A program made the position numbers and the translations under genes. The notes beneath the pieces are model-generated. The model had not been told where the DNA came from. It worked only from the letters and a program-made list of their open reading frames with translations, and ran no database searches. From NCBI RefSeq assembly GCF_028710345.1, contig NZ_JAQTUH010000005.1:1-64000 (forward strand): a stretch of DNA of 64,000 nucleotides, written 5' to 3'. Origin of the DNA: Sulfuricurvum sp. Lineage in GTDB: Bacteria > Campylobacterota > Campylobacteria > Campylobacterales > Sulfurimonadaceae. Below, in pieces: positions 43,255 through 51,242 of the stretch (positions are counted from its first letter, which is position 1; each line of letters starts with the position of its first letter).

Positions 43255-44255
43255 AACTCAAAATCCAGTTGTGTCATCATGGAGCGTGCAGGGTGGAGAA
43301 TCGATTTATCTGCTCCGGCAACCAGTGCAAAATGGAACGAGTTGGTTTGGAGTAGGGCTAATATCTCTTCGGGATAGCCGTAAAAGAGGATGTTCTCAAT
43401 GCCGATAGTGAGATGAGATTTCATTGTTTCAGGCAAAATATAGAGGATTTTTGACCATGAAGCTTGGAGGCGTAAAAAATCGATTTGCTCGTCGATAAGC
43501 TCCAATAACGGCTCAAAAATAACGACTCGATCACTCGTCCCGAACTCTTTGATCTCTAAACGACGGTTGGTAAAGACGGGGATAAAATGCCCCATTTTAC
43601 TAAAGCTTTTGAACTGAAACGGGATACGTAAAAAGGTAAAAAAGAAGAGAAGGTGCTCTAAATAGGGGATAAAGAACGGTGAAAGCATTTGACGCTCATA
43701 AAAGGTGTCGTTGTGGATAAAAGAGGTCTCAAAAAGGGTTTGTTCGATGATGGTGATGGTGGTTGCTTGGGCACGGATGAGTTGATTTGTCTCTATAAAT
43801 ATTTCCGAATCAGTGAGGGCGGGAGAGTAGAGGACAATCGATTTTTTCTCTAATGGCCACAGTTTTTCCCATACTTCCGCCATACTCCCCTCAACGGCAC
43901 AAAAATTTGGTGGAGTAGAGACAGAATGGGCGAGGTGGAGGGTGATAGGATCACACGCATAGACGAGTAAGTCTTTTTCTAGTAGGTAAAAGCGCAATAG
44001 CCGTTTAAGTGCATCATCGATAGAGCTTACTTGTACCCATGCAACTTCGGGATCACCCATCTGAGTGGGTTTGTCAAAGAGGATACCGTATGCTCCGTTA
44101 GCGAGAGCTTCGGGAATATCGCTAGGGTTATAGGCGACAAAAAGAGATCCTCGTTTTACTTTTGAAACCTCAAAGGCAACGGTTTCAAAAAGACTAATAT
44201 TGGGTTCACTATGAAGCGTCCCTTTACTCAGTGCGAGGATATTTTCGAGTCTCAT
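43251..44255 (-). CDS. Mur-ligase N-domain-like protein without ATPase core
   Basis: A 334-residue protein. Residues about 25-75 (FEVSKVKRGSLFVAYNPSD, ALANGAYGILFD) resemble the UDP-binding N-terminal domain of MurE/MurF ligases, but the central GTNGKT ATP-binding loop and the rest of the ligase are missing; the remaining 250 residues match nothing I know. It overlaps metG by 4 bp, a placement I recall from Campylobacter, where the equivalent is also uncharacterised. It could bind a nucleotide-linked wall precursor, but that is a guess. No signal peptide or membrane helix is obvious. Confidence 0.65.
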   Translation of the reverse strand: MRLENILALSKGTLHSEPNISLFETVAFEVSKVKRGSLFVAYNPSDIPEALANGAYGILFDKPTQMGDPEVAWVQVSSIDDALKRLLRFYLLEKDLLVYACDPITLHLAHSVSTPPNFCAVEGSMAEVWEKLWPLEKKSIVLYSPALTDSEIFIETNQLIRAQATTITIIEQTLFETSFIHNDTFYERQMLSPFFIPYLEHLLFFFTFLRIPFQFKSFSKMGHFIPVFTNRRLEIKEFGTSDRVVIFEPLLELIDEQIDFLRLQASWSKILYILPETMKSHLTIGIENILFYGYPEEILALLQTNSFHFALVAGADKSILHPARSMMTQLDFEF

Positions 44256-46198
44256 CCAATAGAGCTTCCAGTTGCTCTTGGTTTTTCGGGACGGATGAGG
44301 CAGAGTCCTTCACTGTCTTTGGCAGCGAGTAACATCCCCTCGGAGAGAAGCCCCATCAGTTTAGCGGGTTTGAGGTTAGCGACAACACACACTTGTGTTC
44401 CAACCAAAGATTGCGGGGTGTAATATTCCCGAATCCCTGCGACGATTTGGCGATGATGCTCTTCACCCAAATCGACTTGTAGCTTGAGGAGTTTGGAACT
44501 TTTTGGAACCTCTTCGGCTGCAACAACAAACCCGATTTTAAGTGACGTTTGGAAAAATTGGTCGATAGTGATAAGCCCTTCGTCATTTACGGTTGTCTCT
44601 TTTTTATCTTCCATTTTTGGTGCAACGACCACAGGTTTTTCCTCCATCATCGCTTTGGGTGCTTCATCCATCAACGGTTCATCAACACGAGGGAATAGAG
44701 GAGGAATTTTTTTGATTGTAAAGGCTTTGAGAAGCTCTTTATTGAGAATTAACGATGTGTAGCTTTGGGTATTGATTTCAAATCCAAGAGCATCGGCAAC
44801 GGTAGCTGTTGTATGAGGCATGATAGAGTGGAGCATTACGACTGCTTTGGCAAGGAGATTCGCAACGAGAGCCACCGTAGCCAACGCTTCATCATTACGT
44901 CCCTCTTTGATTTTCACCCATGGTGCATGCTCTTCAATCGCTTTATTACCGATGCTAAATACTTTCCATAGCTCTTCGAGGTAACGATGGAGTTGAAGAT
45001 CTTTCATGTACTCTTCGAGTGATTCGATGATAGCGTGTGCATCGTTGATCTCTTTGGTGTGGTATTTCAAGACGTCACTACTATCAATTTTAAAATCAGA
45101 GTATTTCTCGCTCATCCCGATGATACGATTGAGGAGATTTCCTAAATCATTAGAGAGATCGGAATTCATACGGTCGATGAGAGCACGTTGGGAAAAATCA
45201 CCGTCTTGACCGAACGGTACTTCGCGCATCATAAAATAGCGGAAATTCTCAGCTCCGTAGTGTTTGGAAACTTCGCGTGGATCGACAACGTTTCCTTTGG
45301 ATTTTGACATTTTTTCCCCATCGCGCGTCCACCAACCGTGTGCACCGATATGGCGTGGCAATGGGAGATCCAAGCTCATCAAGAATGCCGGCCAATAGAT
45401 AGCGTGAAAACGGAGAATATCTTTACCGACCAGTTGCGTTGTAGCCGGCCAAAAATCCATTTTTGCATTGTCATCACCGTATCCGAGTGCTGTGACATAG
45501 TTCATCAATGCATCGAGCCAAACGTACATAACGTGTTTCGGCTCATTGAGAGATTCGGGTAGGTGAACCCCCCAGCTAAAGCTAGTACGGGTGACGGAGA
45601 GATCATTAAGCCCACCGCGTACAAAACTCATCACCTCATTACGGCGTGATTTTGGGAGGATAAAATCACTGTGGGCTTCGTAGTACTCCATCAGAGGCTT
45701 TTCGTATTTACTGAGGCGGAAGAAATAACTCTCTTCTTTGACGATACTCGTAGCACGTCCACAATCGGGACAGTATCCCCCATCCATGAGTTGAGATTCC
45801 GGAAAAAAGGTCTCACAGCTAACGCAGTAGTTCCCCTCATAAAAATCTTTATAAATATCCCCTTTTTCTACCATTTTTAAAAAAGCGGCTTGTACCCCTT
45901 TTTTATGGCTTGCATCGGTGGTACGGATAAACTGATCGTAACTGATATCAAACTCATCCCATAAGTTTTTAAACGTTGCACTGATCTCATCGGCAAATTG
46001 TTGCGTCGGTTTGTCGAGTTTTTTGGCTGCTTCTTCGATTTTTTGACCGTGCTCATCCGTTCCCGTGAGAAAATAGGTCTCATTGCCCAAAAGGCGTGAA
46101 TGACGAGCGAGGGTGTCGGCGATAAAAGTGGTATAAGCATGACCGATATGGGCTTCACCGTTGACGTAATAGATAGGGGTGGTAATATAGTTTTTCAT
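44252..46198 (-). CDS. metG: Methionyl-tRNA synthetase
   Basis: A 648-residue class I synthetase with HIGH as AHIGH near residue 17-21, zinc-knuckle cysteines (CVSC and CPDC), KMSKS in EKMSKSKGNV, and a C-terminal tRNA-binding OB domain (FQTSLKIGFVVAAEEVPKSSKLLKL) joined by a charged linker. The start at 46198 is chosen because AAGG lies 6 nt before it; the ATG at 46204 is closer to the SD than normal. The next gene overlaps its stop by 4 bp. Confidence 0.95.
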   Translation of the reverse strand: MKNYITTPIYYVNGEAHIGHAYTTFIADTLARHSRLLGNETYFLTGTDEHGQKIEEAAKKLDKPTQQFADEISATFKNLWDEFDISYDQFIRTTDASHKKGVQAAFLKMVEKGDIYKDFYEGNYCVSCETFFPESQLMDGGYCPDCGRATSIVKEESYFFRLSKYEKPLMEYYEAHSDFILPKSRRNEVMSFVRGGLNDLSVTRTSFSWGVHLPESLNEPKHVMYVWLDALMNYVTALGYGDDNAKMDFWPATTQLVGKDILRFHAIYWPAFLMSLDLPLPRHIGAHGWWTRDGEKMSKSKGNVVDPREVSKHYGAENFRYFMMREVPFGQDGDFSQRALIDRMNSDLSNDLGNLLNRIIGMSEKYSDFKIDSSDVLKYHTKEINDAHAIIESLEEYMKDLQLHRYLEELWKVFSIGNKAIEEHAPWVKIKEGRNDEALATVALVANLLAKAVVMLHSIMPHTTATVADALGFEINTQSYTSLILNKELLKAFTIKKIPPLFPRVDEPLMDEAPKAMMEEKPVVVAPKMEDKKETTVNDEGLITIDQFFQTSLKIGFVVAAEEVPKSSKLLKLQVDLGEEHHRQIVAGIREYYTPQSLVGTQVCVVANLKPAKLMGLLSEGMLLAAKDSEGLCLIRPEKPRATGSSIG

Positions 46199-46361
46199 TG
46201 ACATCCTTAAACAAATTGACCGTGCATACAGTAGTGATGGAATAATAATCGTTATTTTATCGGGAGTTACATTTGAAAGAATTAAATTGAGGTTTGATTT
46301 TGTCTAATCTATATATGGCTTTTAAGAAAATAAATTAAAATCATGTTTGTTTTACTTTCCC

Positions 46362-46444
46362 CTCGCTTCCAAACTTCAGTTTTTGGGAGTGTATAGCTAT
46401 TTGCTATCTGCATTCCCAACGAGGACGTCGGGAACGAGGGAAAA
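46362..46444. repeat. Palindromic repeat, copy A
   Basis: About 83 bp from CTCGCTTCCAAACTT to GGAACGAGGGAAA, nearly the same as copy B at 46808-46887. Internal inverted repeats include CTATTTGCTATC-type and TTCCCAACG/CGTCGGGAA arms. It lies just downstream of the 69-aa minus-strand gene and may help end its transcript. Confidence 0.75.
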
Positions 46445-46463
46445 ATCCTTTTTTTCAGGTAAT

Positions 46464-46673
46464 TTATTCGCTATTTTCATTATCACTTTCAATTAATTTA
46501 TCTGCGGTATAAGCTAGCTTGATTGCGAGTCTAACAGATCGGTCAATGAGTTCGCTTTCATTACTTGGTGTAAGTTGAGCTGATGTGACATATGCGGCTA
46601 AAAGACGAGATGCCATATGGGCAATAGTATTTTCACTATATTGTAGCTTGAGATAAGTTTCTTCATTATTCAT
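46464..46673 (-). CDS. Small hypothetical protein, 69 residues
   Basis: A short acidic helical protein (EETYLKLQYSENTIAHMASR; LIDRSVRLAIKLAYTADKLI) with no recognised family. The SD AAGGA is 6-7 nt before the ATG, which supports it as a real gene. It has no cysteine, signal peptide or membrane helix. Palindromic repeats lie on both sides, and it interrupts the metG-small-protein-fbp string that is contiguous in relatives as I recall, so it may be an insertion. Confidence 0.6.
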   Translation of the reverse strand: MNNEETYLKLQYSENTIAHMASRLLAAYVTSAQLTPSNESELIDRSVRLAIKLAYTADKLIESDNENSE

Positions 46674-46807
46674 TTTAATTCCTTTATCTTTAAAATTTTG
46701 TTTTCTAACTATTTATTCAAAGAACATATTAGCATTTTAAGGCTATAAAATAAATATTTAATCATATTTTAAATGATTGTTAATTTTTACAAACATTACG
46801 GTGATTA
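46674..46807. other. AT-rich upstream region of the 69-aa gene
   Basis: No gene is seen. It is very AT-rich, with several possible -10-like boxes but none convincing. Confidence 0.3.
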
Positions 46808-46887
46808 CTCGCTTCCAAACTCCAGTTTGGAAGTGCATAGCTATTTGCTATCTGCATTCCCAACGAGGATGTCGGGAACGAGGGAAA
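46808..46887. repeat. Palindromic repeat, copy B
   Basis: About 80 bp nearly identical to copy A (46362-46444), same orientation. Here the first arm pair is perfect: TTCCAAACT-CC-AGTTTGGAA. It is followed by the same CATAGCTATTTGCTATCTGC centre and the TTCCCAACG/CGGGAACG end. The two copies bracket the 69-aa gene. Confidence 0.78.
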
Positions 46888-46898
46888 GTGAAAGCTGG

Positions 46899-46955
46899 AT
46901 TCCCGCCTTCGCGGGAATGACGAGAGAAGGTTAGATTCCGTATCAAGTACGGAAT
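46899..46955. repeat. Two further palindromes: CCCGC-type REP and CCGTA-type
   Basis: ATTCCCGC-CTTC-GCGGGAAT (46899-46918), the core of a very widespread intergenic palindrome (GGATTCCCGCCTTCGCGGG), is followed by ATTCCGTA-TCAAG-TACGGAAT (46935-46955). Both have perfect 8-bp stems. They lie after the stop of the Cys-rich 66-aa gene, next to copy B. Confidence 0.75.
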
Positions 46956-46980
46956 GACTAAGACAGGGAATGATGGCGTG

Positions 46981-47175
46981 TTAAAAATCAAATCCGCCCG
47001 TAGAGCCTTTGGACATACTCTCATAGACACTGCGTACATACTGGGTTCGAACCTCACATCCGATGATTTCAGGGCATTTTAGACAGCTCTCAAACCCTTT
47101 GGATTCTTGACACTGTTCAAGCACTTTTTTTGCCTCATCGAGTTTGGCTTCATAAATGTCGTTAGTTTCTCCCAT
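46981..47175 (-). CDS. Cys-rich small conserved protein downstream of fbp
   Basis: A 64-residue protein (66 if the ATG at 47181 is used) with four cysteines: one in LEQCQESKG, two in SCLKCPEI and one in [10 protein letters not shown]. Their spacing could bind a metal or iron-sulfur centre. It ends in the unusual [10 protein letters not shown]. It overlaps the 3' end of fbp in another frame, so translation is probably coupled. I recall an equivalent small gene between fbp and metG in Campylobacter. Function unknown. Confidence 0.68.
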   Translation of the reverse strand: MGETNDIYEAKLDEAKKVLEQCQESKGFESCLKCPEIIGCEVRTQYVRSVYESMSKGSTGGFDF

Positions 47176-48004
47176 AGACATCCGCTACCACTGAGACTTC
47201 ATAGTTAGAACCGAAAAAACATGGACTGGTGTCGTGAACATGTTTTGTCTCTTTTTCCAATACGCGGTTAGCTCCATCAATAGCGCGACCGCCAGCCGTT
47301 TCAAAAATAAAGGCAAACGGAAATACTTCAAAGAGTTGACGCAATTTCCCCTCCGGTTTATCTGAAGCACCTGGATAGCTGAATAACCCGCCCCCTTTGA
47401 GGAGGATTTGGTGCAAATCGGGAACCATACCGCCTGAATAACGGAGGCGATACCCATCGGCAAAGAAGGCATCAATCATTGCTTTATGGTACGGTGCCCA
47501 ACACTGCTGTGTTCCGCCCGGTGCCATGATTTTCCCTTTTTCATTCAAATGGATCTCTTTGACGTATTCAAATTCTCCAGCTTGGAGGAGGTAGAGTTTT
47601 ACTTTTCCCTCATGCGCAAATACAAGCTCGACACGAGGACCGTAGACGACATAGCAAGAGGCGACCATCTTACTTGCAGTCAATTCACCATCATAAATCC
47701 CGAAAATCGAACCGACACTGAGGTTTACATCGACGAGGGATGAACCATCCAATGGATCAAAGGCGATATGGTAGTGACCATTTTCGTTGAGGAGCATCGG
47801 AAGCTCTTTCTCTTCACTCGCGATGGTGTGGACAGAAGCTATTTTACTCAACTCCTCTTCGATGATTAAATCGCTTTGGATGTCGAGTTGGAGTTGGGTT
47901 TCACCTGAGCTGTTTTGCTCTTGGGAGTAGCCGATGTCTTTTACATCGATGGCGTTTTTGATGCGGATTGCACTTTTTTCGATGGCTTGTAATATGAGTT
48001 TCAT
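47162..48004 (-). CDS. fbp: Fructose-1,6-bisphosphatase, class I
   Basis: A 280-residue FBPase I, converting fructose 1,6-bisphosphate to fructose 6-phosphate in gluconeogenesis. The metal-binding [13 protein letters not shown] segment near residue 80-92 and the substrate region [18 protein letters not shown] are intact, as is ASEEKELP. It is shorter than E. coli Fbp (332 aa). It overlaps mobB by 4 bp. Its product leads via Pgi to the glycogen operon that begins about 700 bp away on the other strand. Confidence 0.94.
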   Translation of the reverse strand: MKLILQAIEKSAIRIKNAIDVKDIGYSQEQNSSGETQLQLDIQSDLIIEEELSKIASVHTIASEEKELPMLLNENGHYHIAFDPLDGSSLVDVNLSVGSIFGIYDGELTASKMVASCYVVYGPRVELVFAHEGKVKLYLLQAGEFEYVKEIHLNEKGKIMAPGGTQQCWAPYHKAMIDAFFADGYRLRYSGGMVPDLHQILLKGGGLFSYPGASDKPEGKLRQLFEVFPFAFIFETAGGRAIDGANRVLEKETKHVHDTSPCFFGSNYEVSVVADVYGRN

Positions 48005-48507
48005 TCTAATACCTTTGCGTTGTTTAATATCCAGTTGATGACGTTATCGGGGTTGTTGAGGTCGAGTAGCTCTACATTATCGGGTAAATCATAGTCGGTG
48101 ATGGTAATCGTATGATCAATAGCGAGTGCATTCATATAAGGGAAATAATCGGTATCGATTACATCTCGAAATATACTGATACGGGGTAGGGGGAGATTTT
48201 TAAGCCCCTCAACCAAAAGAATATCAAATTCACCAAATAGTGAAATAATCTCATCTAGTTCTTTATGGCGTTGGGAAAAAAAGGTGGTGCGGGTAGGGGA
48301 GGTAACTACTACCTCTGCTCCAGTATCACTCATTTTGTAGCTATCTTTTCCCGGTACGTCGAATTGAGCTTTGTCTTTTGGGTCATTTTTGATGATAGCG
48401 ACTTGGAGTTGATGATCGTGGATGAGTTTTCGGGCAACTTTTAAAATTAAGGTCGTTTTGCCGCTATTAGAAGGTCCGGTAAAAGCAACGGCTAAACGTT
48501 TTTTCAA
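48001..48507 (-). CDS. mobB: Molybdopterin-guanine dinucleotide biosynthesis protein MobB
   Basis: A 168-residue P-loop GTP-binding protein, [11 protein letters not shown] near residue 10, with [12 protein letters not shown] typical of MobB. It assists MobA in making the guanine dinucleotide form of the molybdenum cofactor. The start is TTG at 48507, with AGGGTGA as SD about 5 nt upstream. mogA of the same pathway is at 28108. Confidence 0.92.
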   Translation of the reverse strand: MKKRLAVAFTGPSNSGKTTLILKVARKLIHDHQLQVAIIKNDPKDKAQFDVPGKDSYKMSDTGAEVVVTSPTRTTFFSQRHKELDEIISLFGEFDILLVEGLKNLPLPRISIFRDVIDTDYFPYMNALAIDHTITITDYDLPDNVELLDLNNPDNVINWILNNAKVLE

Positions 48508-48514
48508 AAAATCA

Positions 48515-48542
48515 CCCTAAACATAAAATTAGGGATATTATA
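48515..48542 (-). promoter_or_regulatory. mobB promoter -10 box with overlapping inverted repeat
   Basis: TATAAT on the minus strand (48542-48537) is followed by CCCTAA-N8-TTAGGG (48534-48529 and 48520-48515). The predicted RNA start (about 48530) falls inside the first arm, and the second arm overlaps the SD (AGGG). It could be a repressor operator, or, if transcription starts a few bases earlier, a hairpin masking the SD. Confidence 0.4.
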
Positions 48543-48734
48543 ATCAAGTATCATTGAAATTTTGTTAAGAATCCTCTGTTTGTATTTAAATAGTTTCGCA
48601 TTAGGTGAAAAATTAGGAATGTTAATGAAAAAACATGCAAGAAAAATGATAAATTGTGTAAAACCTATGTTATGATTAAAAAGAAGCATTTGTTTTGCAT
48701 CGGATATTATACTTTTCACTTATAAAGGAGCCTA

Positions 48735-51242
48735 ATGAAAGCTGTGGTTATGGCAGGTGGATTCGGTACTCGGATTCAACCACTGACAAACTCTATCCCT
48801 AAACCGATGTTACCGATTATGAACCGTCCGATGATGGAACATACGATAGTTAGTTTACGTGATTTGGGGATAAAAGAATTTATTATTTTGCTCTATTTTA
48901 AACCTGAAGTGATAAAAGATTATTTTAAAGACGGAAGTGCGTGGGGGATAAATATTACTTATGTTGTCCCTGATGATGATTATGGGACGGCAGGAGCGGT
49001 TAAAAAGGCTCAAGAGTTTATAGGGGATGAGAATTTTATTATTATTAGCGGCGATTTAGTAACCGATTTCGATTTTCAACAAATTTTTGATTACCATAAA
49101 GCCAAAGAATCAAAATTAACAATTACCCTCACATCCGTAGAAAACCCACTCGAATTTGGTGTTGTAATCGCTAATGAAGAGGGGAAAATTGAAAAATTCC
49201 TCGAAAAACCGAGCTGGGGCGAAGTGTTTAGTGATACGATTAATACGGGTATTTATATTATTGAACCGGAGATTTTAGAGTATATTCCTAAAAATGAGAA
49301 TTTTGATTTTGCTAAAGATTTGTTTCCTCTTTTGATGCGTCAGGGAATCGATTTGATGGCTGGTTATGCACAAGGGTACTGGCGTGATGTTGGAAATCCT
49401 GAGAGTTATCGTGATGTTTACGAAGATATTTTGGCAGGAAAAATCAAATTTAATATCGGCGGTGAAGCGGTTAAATATCCTGATGGTGTATTGATTTGTG
49501 AAGAAGACAATACTCTGGATGATAGTGTCGAAGTAGTTGGAATCGTCCTCATCGGTAAAAATGTTGTGGTAAAAAAAGGGACCAAACTCAGTAATGTGGT
49601 TATCGGTAACAACGTATCAATCGGTACTTCCTCGAAAATAGCGAATACGGTTATTTGGGACGATGTTGAGATTGGTAAAAATGCGAAACTCGATGGGTGT
49701 GTTATCTGTTGCAACAATCATATCGGTAAAAATGTTACGGCGAAGTCCGGATTGATTTTAGCGCAAGGGTGTGAGATAGGAGAATTAGTCGTTATCGAAA
49801 AAGATGTCACTATCTGGCCAAATAAGGTGATCGAAGATGCCGCTATCGTCAGTCGTAGCGTTATTTTGGGTAGTAAATACAAAAACTCTATTTTTGAAGA
49901 TGGGATGGTTATCGGAAAATCAAATGTAGAACTTTCCTGTGAAATGGCAACAAAGCTTGCTGAAGCATTCGGTGCTCAACTCCCAGTCGGTTCTACCGTA
50001 TTGGTATCACGTCACTACGATAAAAGCTCACGTATGCTTAAGCGGGCATTCTTAGGGGGACTTCTCTCTGCCGGAGTTGATGTTGTCGATTATAATGCGA
50101 TCCCAGCCGCGGTAATGCGTTGCAGTTTATCGTTTCATGATAATTATACTGCCGGAATCCATTTCCACCAAAAAATTGATGATCCGACCAGTACGGTCAT
50201 TACCTTCTATAACAATGAAGCACTTCGTATTAATAACGATGTTGCTAAAAAAGTAGAAAAAGCTTTTTTTAAAGAGACGTTTCGGCGTGTTGATTATTCA
50301 CAAATAGGGCAAATTTACCAACTCGATCATAAACGTGAATACGGTGAGTATAAAAAAGGGATGGAAGATATTCTTCAATCGCACCGTTTTAAATGTCTTG
50401 AATGTCGTGTTGCAGTGGATGTAACGCATGGTTTGGCATCTGAAGTATTTCCAGAGATTTTAAATGATTTGGGGATAGAACATATTATGTTTAACGCATA
50501 TGCGGATGAACATCGTCTATCTAATATTAATACATTGATAAAACGTTCGTATGATGATATGGGTGCTGTTATCCAAGCTCTTAAATTGGATGCAGGATTT
50601 ATCCTATATCCTCATGGGCAAAGACTCGATATCTTAAGCAATGAAGGGAAACCTCTGTCGAAACAGACGGCATTGTATGCTGTCTTGACACTTCTCAATA
50701 TGGATGCAAAAGCGCATGGAACAAAAAAACGGGTCTTTTTACCGACGTGGGCAGCTGATATCGTCTACTTCGATCATTTAGAGATTGAGCGAGGACAATA
50801 CGCTAATTTTAAATCGGCTAAGATGAAAACATACGATTTGGTAGCGACGGGAGAGGGGAACTTTACCTTTACTGAATTTGCAACCCATCGAGATTCGATG
50901 TATGCTACCCTTAAAATATTAGAGATGATTGTTACCCACGGTGTCGCACTCTCAGAAATCATTGACTCCCTGCCTCATTTCTTCTATGCGACGATTCAAG
51001 TCCCTTGTTCCCAAGCACTGAAAGGGAAAATGATGCGCCGTTTTCTCGGTGATGCAAAAGGGAAAGAGTCATCAACTCTCGATGGTGTAAAAATTTGGTT
51101 GGATAAAGATGACTGGGTATTGATGATTCCTGATCAATACAGTGATTATTTAAATCTCACTATCCAAGCAAAAGATGATGTAAAAGGGGAACATTACACC
51201 CAGCTTTACAAGGACAAAATCGCGGAGTGGATAAAATCGTAA
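48735..51242 (+). CDS. Sugar-phosphate nucleotidyltransferase / phosphohexomutase fusion
   Basis: An 835-residue fusion. Residues 1-235 are a nucleotidyltransferase (MAGGFGTRIQPLTNSIPKPM, with GTAGAVKKA and the NTGIYIIEPEIL region); 250-385 a left-handed beta-helix of hexapeptides (VVIGNNVSIG, CNNHIGKNV); 400-835 a phosphomannomutase/phosphoglucomutase-like module. The mutase lacks the usual TASHNP phosphoserine loop: AGIHFHQKIDDPTST stands there (about residue 475). Such fusions are known and often named mannose-1-phosphate guanylyltransferases, but here the gene heads a glycogen operon and may supply or regulate ADP- or UDP-glucose. AAGGAG lies 5 nt before the ATG. Confidence 0.85.
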   Translation: MKAVVMAGGFGTRIQPLTNSIPKPMLPIMNRPMMEHTIVSLRDLGIKEFIILLYFKPEVIKDYFKDGSAWGINITYVVPDDDYGTAGAVKKAQEFIGDENFIIISGDLVTDFDFQQIFDYHKAKESKLTITLTSVENPLEFGVVIANEEGKIEKFLEKPSWGEVFSDTINTGIYIIEPEILEYIPKNENFDFAKDLFPLLMRQGIDLMAGYAQGYWRDVGNPESYRDVYEDILAGKIKFNIGGEAVKYPDGVLICEEDNTLDDSVEVVGIVLIGKNVVVKKGTKLSNVVIGNNVSIGTSSKIANTVIWDDVEIGKNAKLDGCVICCNNHIGKNVTAKSGLILAQGCEIGELVVIEKDVTIWPNKVIEDAAIVSRSVILGSKYKNSIFEDGMVIGKSNVELSCEMATKLAEAFGAQLPVGSTVLVSRHYDKSSRMLKRAFLGGLLSAGVDVVDYNAIPAAVMRCSLSFHDNYTAGIHFHQKIDDPTSTVITFYNNEALRINNDVAKKVEKAFFKETFRRVDYSQIGQIYQLDHKREYGEYKKGMEDILQSHRFKCLECRVAVDVTHGLASEVFPEILNDLGIEHIMFNAYADEHRLSNINTLIKRSYDDMGAVIQALKLDAGFILYPHGQRLDILSNEGKPLSKQTALYAVLTLLNMDAKAHGTKKRVFLPTWAADIVYFDHLEIERGQYANFKSAKMKTYDLVATGEGNFTFTEFATHRDSMYATLKILEMIVTHGVALSEIIDSLPHFFYATIQVPCSQALKGKMMRRFLGDAKGKESSTLDGVKIWLDKDDWVLMIPDQYSDYLNLTIQAKDDVKGEHYTQLYKDKIAEWIKS

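Noticed and set aside
44300-46150. Several long open frames opposite metG
   Set aside because: They lack SDs and family resemblance and are explained by the codon bias of metG on the other strand.
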